The notes beneath the pieces are model-generated. The model ran no database searches and was not told where the DNA came from. It saw nothing but the letters and a program-made list of their open reading frames with translations. Below are positions 6,751-14,043 of a DNA stretch of 54,204 bases, piece by piece. The stretch is from a virus, in IMG/VR virus record IMGVR_UViG_3300027608_002214, positions 1-54,204 of that record; one strand, given 5' to 3'. The position numbers and the translations under genes are program-made. Within the stretch, counting starts at the first letter, position 1. Each line of letters starts with the position of its first letter.

Positions 6751-7206
6751 TTATCCTTCCAAATACCACCATAAGACAGATTCAAATATTGTATCCACAA
6801 CTTTAGGATCTAATCCATCATATTGTATTGTTACATCACCCAATTCACTAAATCCATCATCATGATTATAATACATTGCAATTACACCATATGTTGTTAC
6901 TATTTCTATTTGTAAGAAATCATTAGTATCTTCATATTCTTCAATTATTATTGGTTCTAAACCGGCATCATTTAAATCTAATTCTTCATCTAAAAATTTT
7001 TCTGAGTCAACAATCTCAACTATCGCATCTATCTTCATTTGAGTTGTCATAAATCCAAAATCCCCCATAATCTTTTCTAAATTATCCATCCCACCAACAG
7101 ATTTGGCAGCATTAATTAACCCATACTTATTAATCATATTCTTCAGTTTGATCTGAATTGATGATTCTTCCCTTAATACTTTTCTTATGGTTTCTTGTAG
7201 GATCAT
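6751..7206 (-). CDS. Leader-bearing SVGG-family protein
   Basis: A 151-residue protein. The ATG at 7206 shares its A with the upstream stop (TAATG) and gives MILQETIRKVLREES; a longer frame to 7227 would overlap the upstream gene and precede the leader, so I reject it. After the leader comes IQIKLKNMINKYGLINAAKS-VGG, then an acidic alpha/beta region (IEIVTTYGVIAMYYNHDDGF). Same domain as in 5789-6697 unit 2, 7741-8613 and 8641-9105. Function unknown. Confidence 0.75.
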   Translation of the reverse strand: MILQETIRKVLREESSIQIKLKNMINKYGLINAAKSVGGMDNLEKIMGDFGFMTTQMKIDAIVEIVDSEKFLDEELDLNDAGLEPIIIEEYEDTNDFLQIEIVTTYGVIAMYYNHDDGFSELGDVTIQYDGLDPKVVDTIFESVLWWYLEG

Positions 7207-7739
7207 TACTTTGTCTTCTTGACACAATTAGGGTATCGTTTACCAAACATCGTCTTCATACCTTTTTGAGTATATCCTGCCCAACATTTTTCTGTAAGTT
7301 CACCTTCTTTCATTTCTTCTTGTCTACCAATATGACTAAAGACTTTTCTTATATCTTTGGGTAAATCGTTAATTGGTATTACCTTTGCCTTAATTGTTTC
7401 TAACCCTTTTCTTACCGCCTTTTGTGCTCTGTGGTGTCCATCTATAATTGATATGAATTCACCATCATTATCAACAAATATTAATATTGGGTATTGTAAA
7501 TCGGCACTATCTATTTTTATAATTTCTTCTTCATCACCATCCCAACTTAATAGGTGTGGTTTTAATTCTTCTACTGAAACTCTTTCCACAGGAATATCTT
7601 CTGTTGCATTTAATAAATCCATAAGGGTTATTTTGTCACCCTCATCATTTTGCCAAGATGTATCGTGTAAGCCCTCATTAATTACTCTTTTAACTAATAA
7701 AATAAGTTCTGACTCTGTTAATCTTATTATTTTTTTCAT
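7206..7739 (-). CDS. Leader-bearing ParB/sulfiredoxin-like protein
   Basis: A 177-residue protein. Leader MKKIIRLTESELILLVKRVI ends in INEG at residues 20-23. Residues 84-122 match the ParB/Srx nuclease-type fold: ILIFVDNDGEFISIIDGHHR (DGHHR at 100-104), then a short helix and strand (KAVRKGLETIKAKVIPI). The last 26 residues (CWAGYTQKGMKTMFGKRYPN, then CVKK) form a separate Cys-containing module preceded by ELTE, another possible cut site. ParB-like domains bind or cleave DNA, or bind nucleotides; which applies is open. Confidence 0.75.
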   Translation of the reverse strand: MKKIIRLTESELILLVKRVINEGLHDTSWQNDEGDKITLMDLLNATEDIPVERVSVEELKPHLLSWDGDEEEIIKIDSADLQYPILIFVDNDGEFISIIDGHHRAQKAVRKGLETIKAKVIPINDLPKDIRKVFSHIGRQEEMKEGELTEKCWAGYTQKGMKTMFGKRYPNCVKKTK

Positions 7740-7740
7740 A

Positions 7741-8613
7741 TTACCTGTTGTATGGTCTAAACCTTGCTGGGTTTGCTTTTATTGCTGACTTTGGGAATCT
7801 TAATCCAACCCCCTGTTGTCTTGCGTTTTTTAATGTTCTTGCGTATTCTGTTAGTTCCTTATCTGTAATATTGTGACAATTTTCAAGATAATAATCTTCT
7901 AACTCATGGTGCTTAAAGTCATTCACATAATGTGTTACATCAAATTTATCTAACATATCAAGATCACCGTGGTATTCATCTCTTAACTCCCATAGAAGTT
8001 CGTCCAAAACCACATAAATAAACTCATCAGGTGTATTATACTTACATAATTCTATATCTTTTATTACCTTTACAATTAGATCATCTAAACGTTGTACTCT
8101 TCGTATTAATTCATTTGGTAATTCTCTTGGTCCTTTTTTTTTAGATTCTAATAAGTCTTCCTCATCATCTTCATCAACAACTTCAGCATCTAAAAATATT
8201 TTACACCCACTCAATGCGAAAACAGGATGCCACGCTGGTCGTACTTTAAAAGGAAATAATTCTTTATTAAGATAATCACATATCTCATTCACATACCAAC
8301 TTGTTACATTTGACGCCATGTGTCCAGTTTTAAAATGAACGTCAAGAATCTTACCCCCATTATTAGATGATCTAACCTCAATAAATGACACATCAATCTG
8401 ATCAAATTTAGTATGGTAAATAAAATTTTTAACTAACATTTCTTGAGTATCTACGTCATATAAATCAAGATTTAATATCTTAGCAACATTTTTCATCCCA
8501 CCAACTGCAGTTGATGCCATATCAATACCTTTATTATCAATTAGATTTTTAAGTTTAACGGATAAAGATGTTTCTTCGGTTAATACTCTTCTTATGGATT
8601 CTTGTAGGTTCAT
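7741..8613 (-). CDS. Leader-bearing SVGG protein with a second RR domain
   Basis: A 290-residue protein. Leader MNLQESIRRVLTEE, then LSVKLKNLIDNKGIDMASTA-VGG (SVGG family) to about residue 150. An acidic linker (DEDDEEDLLES) joins it to a second helical domain beginning ELIRRVQRLDD, similar to the triple-Arg family. The C-terminus is a basic tail (ARQQGVGLRFPKSAIKANPA). No internal full leader is seen. A TATTTAT box is at 8618-8624. Function unknown. Confidence 0.75.
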   Translation of the reverse strand: MNLQESIRRVLTEETSLSVKLKNLIDNKGIDMASTAVGGMKNVAKILNLDLYDVDTQEMLVKNFIYHTKFDQIDVSFIEVRSSNNGGKILDVHFKTGHMASNVTSWYVNEICDYLNKELFPFKVRPAWHPVFALSGCKIFLDAEVVDEDDEEDLLESKKKGPRELPNELIRRVQRLDDLIVKVIKDIELCKYNTPDEFIYVVLDELLWELRDEYHGDLDMLDKFDVTHYVNDFKHHELEDYYLENCHNITDKELTEYARTLKNARQQGVGLRFPKSAIKANPARFRPYNR

Positions 8614-8617
8614 TTTG

Positions 8618-8624
8618 ATAAATA
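8618..8624 (-). promoter_or_regulatory. TATTTAT box of the 7741-8613 gene
   Basis: TATTTAT ends four bases upstream of the ATG on the minus strand. Confidence 0.5.
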
Positions 8625-8640
8625 CAACTTAATATTATTT

Positions 8641-9105
8641 TTAATATTGGACAAATCCAAATGGATTTACATCTATTGTTGCAAAGTTAATCAAAACCAC
8701 ATCAATATCAAAATCTTCTTTAATTCTATATTGTATTTCACTTGTTACATTATCGGGGTCACCAGCATTATCACGAACATAAATATTTAAATAAGCTTTT
8801 GGTTTTTCAACATTATCAAAATGGTTTAACTCAATTCTTTCAACAGATTCGATATCTTCAAGCTCAGACATTTCACCTAAACCCCAATCTTCGGAATCTT
8901 TTCTAATATTATCCAATTGATATTGTATTAAATTTTCCACATTTTCTTTTGTAAGATAATCAAAATCTTTCATAATTTTTTTAAAGTTTTTCTTACCCCC
9001 AACAGAACTAATCGCATATTTGAAACCATCTTTATTAATAATAGATAATATTTTTTTTTGTAAAGATGTTTCTTCTTTTAATATTTTCCTGATAATATCT
9101 CTCAT
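8641..9105 (-). CDS. Leader-bearing SVGG-family protein
   Basis: A 154-residue protein with a short leader (MRDIIRKILKEET) and LQKKILSIINKDGFKYAISS-VGG directly after it. The middle has an acidic stretch (EDWGLGEMSELEDIESVE) and the C-terminus mixes strands and helices. Start supported by TATTTATA at 9109-9116, three bases before ATG. Function unknown; closest in layout to 6751-7206. Confidence 0.75.
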   Translation of the reverse strand: MRDIIRKILKEETSLQKKILSIINKDGFKYAISSVGGKKNFKKIMKDFDYLTKENVENLIQYQLDNIRKDSEDWGLGEMSELEDIESVERIELNHFDNVEKPKAYLNIYVRDNAGDPDNVTSEIQYRIKEDFDIDVVLINFATIDVNPFGFVQY

Positions 9106-9108
9106 AAC

Positions 9109-9116
9109 TATAAATA
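9109..9116 (-). promoter_or_regulatory. TATTTATA box of the 8641-9105 gene
   Basis: Full 8-base palindrome-like box three bases before the ATG; the shortest spacing seen in the set. Confidence 0.5.
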
Positions 9117-9119
9117 CTT

Positions 9120-9680
9120 TTAAGTACCCTCAAAAGGTTGTAATCCAGCTTTACAAAACATATCCGTAACAACAGAAATACTTGATAATGTTCCTGGTGA
9201 TTGAAAATGTGGTGAGTCAACAAATTCAGACCATCTACCACCCCATTCTAACCCTAAATTTTCGGCAATTTTACCAATTTCTTCAGTCATTTTTGTGTTT
9301 AAATCAATACTATTAGATGTAGTAAAATACACATCAAAAGCTTCTCCGTAATTATGTTTACTACATCCTCCTTTTTGTCTTGTTACGATATTACCTTTTG
9401 TTGGTATTTTATTTTTTATACAGAATTCATCTTTACTCCTACCTTGACAATATAATTTATTTTGATCGTCAAATGATCTAAAAGCGTCTGTAATGGTTAA
9501 AGTTTTACTAAACTTTGTAAAAACCTCATCAATAAATTTTATTGCCTTATCTTTTATTTCAGGTGATAATGTTTCAATATTTTTTTTTGTTCTTTCATTA
9601 CAATGTTTACAAATTGACGTTTCTTCTTGTATTAATCCCATCATTGACTGTATCCTTAATATTTGTTCCTGTATGTTCAT
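9120..9680 (-). CDS. Leader-bearing M15 D,D/L,D-peptidase
   Basis: A 186-residue protein. Leader MNIQEQILRIQSMMGLIQEE (L-I-Q-E). Residues 60-160 match the M15 (VanY/CwlK) zinc peptidase family: TDAFRSFDDQNKLYCQGRSK, the SKHNYGEAFDV motif (His109, Asp116) and SPHFQ (His158), giving the expected His-Asp-His zinc ligands. Such enzymes cut peptide bridges of peptidoglycan. With the leader, it could open the cell wall at entry rather than at lysis; alternatively it is an ordinary endolysin. The enzyme family is firm. Confidence 0.88.
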   Translation of the reverse strand: MNIQEQILRIQSMMGLIQEETSICKHCNERTKKNIETLSPEIKDKAIKFIDEVFTKFSKTLTITDAFRSFDDQNKLYCQGRSKDEFCIKNKIPTKGNIVTRQKGGCSKHNYGEAFDVYFTTSNSIDLNTKMTEEIGKIAENLGLEWGGRWSEFVDSPHFQSPGTLSSISVVTDMFCKAGLQPFEGT

Positions 9681-10541
9681 TTATTTAGCCCATTTTGAAT
9701 TTTTTAATTCAGACCTTGGATAAAACCCATCAGCATATTTATCATATCCTGTACCAAAAAAATTATTTTTATCAAGTTTGTCTTGCCAATTATTATATTG
9801 GGTTGTATACTTCCATACTTCGTCTTTATTTGTCATGTAACCATTATTTTTAAGATAAGCACCAACCATCCCTCCAGTTCTATCCGCACCATGAGCACAA
9901 TGAATTAATGTATTACCTTTATTTAAAACTTCACTAGTTTTTTGTATTGATTGGGTATATCCTTTTCCCTCTTTGAACCCACTATGTGAATCAATATAGT
10001 GGTAAGTACAACCATTTTCCTCACATATTTTCCTCTCAGTGTCTTTAGGTGTTTCAGTATGTTTACTTCTATGTTTTTCGTGATCACCACTCATTCTGAT
10101 AATATTTTTTATTCCATATTTTTTAATTACAGAAGGTAATATGTCTGCGGTTATTTGGGCTGATCTCCAATTATTTTGACCTCCAGGTATTTTAGCAAAT
10201 TTAAAGTCTTTTAAATCGTCGGGTTGAACGTCTTTCTCCTTAGTTTTCGTATCATTTTTAATGTCTTTATCATTAGTTTTTTTATCTTCTTTAAATTTTT
10301 TGTATTCTTTATCTATTTTTTCTAATTCTTCTTCACTTGCTGTTGATTCAAGTTTGGATTTAAACTCTTTTTTATCAATTACCCTATTTTTAAATAATTC
10401 AATTAATTTTTTAATTTTTTCAGATAAAAATTCATATATAAAAGATAAAAATCCCTCATTTAATTGATCTTCATTGTAAAATTTAACAATTTTTTTTAAT
10501 TGCTCTTCAGTTATTTTTATTTTTAATTTTCTTTTTTTCAT
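9681..10541 (-). CDS. Leader-bearing tyrosine/dual-specificity phosphatase-like protein
   Basis: A 286-residue protein, start chosen at the ATG at 10541 where MKKRKLKIKITEEQLKKIVK begins. Residues 1-85 are nearly identical to the next gene and contain LNEG (28-31). A charged linker follows (85-112). Residues 115-235 hold a phosphatase fold with the signature LIHCAHGADRTGG (Cys215, Arg221; H-C-x5-R). Cysteine phosphatases of this class remove phosphate from proteins, lipids or RNA ends; target unknown. The stop is adjacent to the M15 gene. Confidence 0.82.
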   Translation of the reverse strand: MKKRKLKIKITEEQLKKIVKFYNEDQLNEGFLSFIYEFLSEKIKKLIELFKNRVIDKKEFKSKLESTASEEELEKIDKEYKKFKEDKKTNDKDIKNDTKTKEKDVQPDDLKDFKFAKIPGGQNNWRSAQITADILPSVIKKYGIKNIIRMSGDHEKHRSKHTETPKDTERKICEENGCTYHYIDSHSGFKEGKGYTQSIQKTSEVLNKGNTLIHCAHGADRTGGMVGAYLKNNGYMTNKDEVWKYTTQYNNWQDKLDKNNFFGTGYDKYADGFYPRSELKNSKWAK

Positions 10542-10555
10542 AATTCTTTTATTAA
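10288..10555. repeat. 268 bp direct repeat, copy 1
   Basis: Encodes the N-terminal leader and helical stalk of the phosphatase-like protein plus the bases just upstream of its ATG. Copy 2 is at 11228-11495, same length, with only scattered differences. Confidence 0.85.
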
Positions 10556-10563
10556 ATGATAAT

Positions 10564-11481
10564 CTAAGTAATATTTTTAATGTCAAATTTGTCAACTGCC
10601 GCAATCGCATTTGCCCTATGAGAACTAACTCCTCCACCAGCATTTATATCAGCAAAATGAGTAGCGGCTTCAGTTTTATTTTTAAATTTAGGAAATGTAT
10701 TACCTGGTTTACCTTTAGTAAAAAATGCGACAGCAATTTCCGCAGCAACTGTTGGGTCGTTAGCTAAGTCAGGATTTCCTACTAAGTTTCTACCAATCAT
10801 ATTACCATATTTTTCGTAATTTTTTTTACCTGTTAGTTGGTTAAATCCTCTACCTCGGTATTTCCATCCATCACCACCACCTTGGTTTCCAACTGTCTTT
10901 GCATACACTACGTTGAAGAATTTTTCAGGGTTTTTTTTAAGAGAGTCCATTTCACTATCTGAATATTTTGAAACTCTAGACCCAAAAATTTTTCTAATTC
11001 TTGAATTTGATGTATTGGCATAAGATACTTCAGATTTTGGTCTAAAATTTGATTCTTTAGATATTACAGATAAAACGCCAATTTGAGCCAATGGGTCTTT
11101 GATTCCTGATTTATTCATGTATTTAATCATTAACTCAATATTAGCTTTCTGTGTTGAGTCAAAATTACCCTTTAAAAAAACTTTACCTGTATCTCCATTA
11201 TAATTAGGAGTATCCGATTTTTTTTCATCTTTAGATTTTTTGTATTCTGTACCTATTTTTTCTAATTCTTCTTCACTTGCAGTTGATTCAAGTTCAGATT
11301 TAAACTCTTTTTTATTAATTTCCCTATTTTTAAATAATTCAATTAATTTTTTAATTTTTTCAGATAAAAATTCATATGTAAAAGACAAAAATCCCTCATT
11401 TAATTGATCTTCATTATAAAATTTAACAATTTTTTTTAATTGCTCTTCAGTTATTTTTATTTTTAATTTTCTTTTTTTCAT
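10564..11481 (-). CDS. Leader-bearing GH19 lysozyme/chitinase
   Basis: A 305-residue protein starting at the ATG at 11481. Residues 1-85 duplicate the leader/stalk of the phosphatase gene. From residue 104 a GH19 catalytic domain follows: GVLSVISKESNFRPKSEVSY (Glu143 and Glu151 in the positions of the catalytic pair of H-E-S-x-G-F...E-x-x-x-Y in phage GH19 enzymes) and KYRGRGFNQLTGKKNYEKYG. It hydrolyses peptidoglycan glycan strands in phage relatives. The shared N-terminus suggests the same destination as the phosphatase. Confidence 0.87.
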   Translation of the reverse strand: MKKRKLKIKITEEQLKKIVKFYNEDQLNEGFLSFTYEFLSEKIKKLIELFKNREINKKEFKSELESTASEEELEKIGTEYKKSKDEKKSDTPNYNGDTGKVFLKGNFDSTQKANIELMIKYMNKSGIKDPLAQIGVLSVISKESNFRPKSEVSYANTSNSRIRKIFGSRVSKYSDSEMDSLKKNPEKFFNVVYAKTVGNQGGGDGWKYRGRGFNQLTGKKNYEKYGNMIGRNLVGNPDLANDPTVAAEIAVAFFTKGKPGNTFPKFKNKTEAATHFADINAGGGVSSHRANAIAAVDKFDIKNIT

Positions 11482-11495
11482 AATTCTTTTATTAA
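11228..11495. repeat. 268 bp direct repeat, copy 2
   Basis: Second copy of the leader/stalk segment, now in front of the GH19 domain. The breakpoint at about residue 85 separates identical N-terminal halves from unrelated catalytic halves. Confidence 0.85.
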
Positions 11496-12112
11496 TTTTC
11501 TTCGAATTGTTTCTGCCAAATATGTTCAAAACTTATTTGTAATCGTTCATCATCTTGTTCTTCCCAATATGTTCTTCCTCTTCCTGTGGACTCAATATAA
11601 TCAAGAATTTGTTCTCTATCGTAATTTGGGATATCTTTAATCAATTCATATTCACACAATCTATTTTTGTAATCGTGTTCATCGGCATCATCCAAATCAT
11701 TGAATTGTATACCATATTTTTCTGATATATAATTTATATAATGATCCTCAAAATACTCAGTCAATAAATGTAAGGCTAAACCTCTTCTTATATTAAATGT
11801 CGCTGTTATCTGATCTACAATTTTTTTATCAAAACTTATTCCAGCATAAGGATCTATTTTTTGGGTTTCGGAGTCATCATCCCAACCAGGTTCATCACCA
11901 CCGCTAAAGTCAGCCACTACTCTACCATTTAAACAAAATTCTACGGATACCGAACCATATGATCTTTTTGGATCTTTATATTCTACTCTCATAGATTTAA
12001 ACAATAATGATATCTTTTTTGTTATAACATTACTTAATTCAGGACTTAATCTTCTATATTTACTTTGAATCTCTTCCCTTAATACTTTTCTTATTGATTC
12101 TTTTAGGTTCAT
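11492..12112 (-). CDS. Leader-bearing protein, function unknown
   Basis: A 206-residue protein. Leader MNLKESIRKVLREEIQ, then SKYRRLSPELSNVITKKISL, a basic helix. The rest is mixed alpha/beta and acidic at the end (YWEEQDDERLQISFEHIWQK). No catalytic motif. TATTTAT at 12117-12123 supports the start. Confidence 0.75.
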   Translation of the reverse strand: MNLKESIRKVLREEIQSKYRRLSPELSNVITKKISLLFKSMRVEYKDPKRSYGSVSVEFCLNGRVVADFSGGDEPGWDDDSETQKIDPYAGISFDKKIVDQITATFNIRRGLALHLLTEYFEDHYINYISEKYGIQFNDLDDADEHDYKNRLCEYELIKDIPNYDREQILDYIESTGRGRTYWEEQDDERLQISFEHIWQKQFEEN

Positions 12113-12116
12113 AGTA

Positions 12117-12123
12117 ATAAATA
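12117..12123 (-). promoter_or_regulatory. TATTTAT box of the 11492-12112 gene
   Basis: Box four bases before the start codon (TATTTATTACTATG on the coding strand). Confidence 0.5.
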
Positions 12124-12127
12124 CTAT

Positions 12128-12841
12128 CTACAGATAAATAATTCTCCAATTACCTTTAAAATCTTCTACAAGACACGTAGAGTTTTCACAGAAGTCACCA
12201 CTGTTCATATAGTCCACATCTAATTTAGGTTGATGAATATGACCACATACCGCAACATCAAATCCTTTTTGTTTTGTTAAACCTTTTGCGTTCTCCTCAA
12301 AATCAGATACAAAGTTGATTGCTCCCTTTACAGATTGTTTTATATCATTTGCCAAGGAATGGTATTGTAAGTTAAACTTTCTCCTGATATAGTTGTATAT
12401 TGTATTTAATCTAATAATCAAATCATATGACCATCCACCAAGAACTGCCAACCATCTTACTTTCATAATAACAAAGTCCAACACATCCCCATGAAAACAA
12501 TAATAACTTCTACCATCCGCGCCAATGTGTGTGTACTTTCTAACAATCTCTATGTTGTTTAATAAGAACGGAACAAATGGTTTTAAAAAGTCATCGTGGT
12601 TTCCCCTAATATATACTACCTTTGTTCCCTCTTCTGATCGTTTCATAAAACGTCGGAATATCTTTGAGCATTCTTTCTTCCATTTACCACCACCCTTTAA
12701 TGCCCATCCATCTATAATATCACCATTTAATATTAGTGTTTCAGATTCATTATTCTCTAAGAATTTTAAGATCTTATCTGTTTGTGATTGTCTTGCACCT
12801 AAGTGTAAATCACTCATTATTATTGTTCTCCACTTTTTCAT
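12128..12841 (-). CDS. LpxH-like metallophosphoesterase
   Basis: A 237-residue calcineurin-like phosphoesterase with all metal motifs: SDLHLG, LILNGDIIDGW, IRGNHDD and VCGHIHQP. The length and the GNHDDFLKPF pattern match the UDP-2,3-diacylglucosamine diphosphatase (LpxH)-like group that acts in lipid A synthesis. The ATG at 12841 overlaps the stop of the glycosyltransferase as ATGA, so the two are translationally coupled. With that partner it may modify the host surface. It has no leader. Exact substrate uncertain. Confidence 0.85.
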   Translation of the reverse strand: MKKWRTIIMSDLHLGARQSQTDKILKFLENNESETLILNGDIIDGWALKGGGKWKKECSKIFRRFMKRSEEGTKVVYIRGNHDDFLKPFVPFLLNNIEIVRKYTHIGADGRSYYCFHGDVLDFVIMKVRWLAVLGGWSYDLIIRLNTIYNYIRRKFNLQYHSLANDIKQSVKGAINFVSDFEENAKGLTKQKGFDVAVCGHIHQPKLDVDYMNSGDFCENSTCLVEDFKGNWRIIYL

Positions 12842-13560
12842 TTCCAATAATCCTTATCGTTTGTAAAATATTCTTTATTGTTACTATTGAAGAATGATGA
12901 CAACATAAGTCTTAACATATACATAACACCCTTATTCTCAAATCTTCTTGGTGGTGTAAACACAATGTTGTTTATTCTTCCAAACTTCTTTGGTTTGATT
13001 TGTTTTGAGAAAATATAATCTTCAGCAACTTTAATATCTTCATCAAAACCTCCGATTGATTTAAACGTCTCTGAACGAACTAACATATACCCACCGAGAC
13101 AGAATGGTGTTGACCACTTGGAAAGTGACTGTATTAAGTCAAATACCTTATATACGTAATTGAATTTTCCATTGTCCGAACGGAACTTTGTTGTTACCAG
13201 ATCTAAATGGTATCTATGTATTCTTATAATTGATCTTTTTAGTACCTTTGGATCCAATAGGAACACATCTGCATCCATAAACAACACATATGGTGTTGTA
13301 ACAAGTTTGAATCCGTTGTTTCTTGCTATTGCTGGAAGTCCACCCTCCATTAAATGTAATTCAAATTTATCATGAAAGAATTTGTACACTAATCTATTCA
13401 ATAGCTCAGTTTTTGTAATTCCATCATTTGATGCATCACATACAACAACTTTTACGTTATGTATATCAACTTGATAGTTTAGCAGGTCCAACGTTTTTAT
13501 TATAATATCCTTCTCGTTCTTACAAGGAATAACTATTGTTACAAGATTTGATAACTCCAT
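12838..13560 (-). CDS. Family 2 glycosyltransferase
   Basis: A 240-residue GT-A glycosyltransferase: VTIVIPCKNEKDIIIKTLDL at the N-terminus, VLFMDADVFLLDP containing the D-x-D metal site, and GGFDEDIKVAEDYIFSKQ in the acceptor region. A hydrophobic stretch near the C-terminus (GVMYMLRLMLSSFF) may touch the membrane. It transfers a sugar from a nucleotide donor; acceptor unknown. It is first of a two-gene unit with the metallophosphoesterase and has TATTTATA at 13565-13572. Confidence 0.85.
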   Translation of the reverse strand: MELSNLVTIVIPCKNEKDIIIKTLDLLNYQVDIHNVKVVVCDASNDGITKTELLNRLVYKFFHDKFELHLMEGGLPAIARNNGFKLVTTPYVLFMDADVFLLDPKVLKRSIIRIHRYHLDLVTTKFRSDNGKFNYVYKVFDLIQSLSKWSTPFCLGGYMLVRSETFKSIGGFDEDIKVAEDYIFSKQIKPKKFGRINNIVFTPPRRFENKGVMYMLRLMLSSFFNSNNKEYFTNDKDYWK

Positions 13561-13564
13561 ATAT

Positions 13565-13572
13565 TATAAATA
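13565..13572 (-). promoter_or_regulatory. TATTTATA box of the glycosyltransferase gene
   Basis: Box four bases before the ATG of a gene without a leader, showing that the box is not limited to leader genes. Confidence 0.45.
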
Positions 13573-13619
13573 GTAGTGAAAATATTCATTAATAACAAAT
13601 TAAAAAATAATTTTGTTAA

Positions 13620-14015
13620 TTAATCAAATTTAGATGGATAACCTTTATTAGGGATAATAAAAAACGTTTTGTTATAATTATCCTGTTTTCTTAACATATT
13701 TAAATATTCTTGACAATCTAAAAAAGGTGATGAATGATTTGAATGGTAAAACATTATCGTAATATCACTAGTTTTAAAAACATTACTAATTTCTGATTGA
13801 AGTTTTATATCAAAATTACCATTATAATAAAGATCATTACCCACCAGTAAAACCATAGGATTATTATTTTTACCTAGTATAACTAATGAAAAACAAATAT
13901 AATTAGGTAACCCCCTTGAAAAGAGATATCTTTTAAGTGGTTCAAGTAACTCTCTTAATCTTGAGTCATTAATTTTAACCTCTTCTCTTAATATTTTTTT
14001 TATTAATTTTTTCAT
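13620..14015 (-). CDS. Leader-bearing protein, function unknown
   Basis: A 131-residue protein starting at the ATG at 14015 (MKKLIKKILREEVKINDS); an ATG five codons upstream would place the leader internally. The rest is alpha/beta (ICFSLVILGKNNNPMVLLVG, ITIMFYHSNHSSPF). No known motif is recognised. The same leader variant (KKLIKKILKEET) occurs inside the upstream protein at 14044-15684, so the two may descend from one fused gene. Confidence 0.7.
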   Translation of the reverse strand: MKKLIKKILREEVKINDSRLRELLEPLKRYLFSRGLPNYICFSLVILGKNNNPMVLLVGNDLYYNGNFDIKLQSEISNVFKTSDITIMFYHSNHSSPFLDCQEYLNMLRKQDNYNKTFFIIPNKGYPSKFD

Positions 14016-14043
14016 AATTGTAATCCCCATGTTAAAAAATTAT

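Noticed and set aside
9681-10643. Longer start for the phosphatase-like gene
   Set aside because: The extra 34 residues would precede the conserved MKKRKLKIKI leader and overlap the end of the upstream gene; the ATG at 10541 matches the duplicate.
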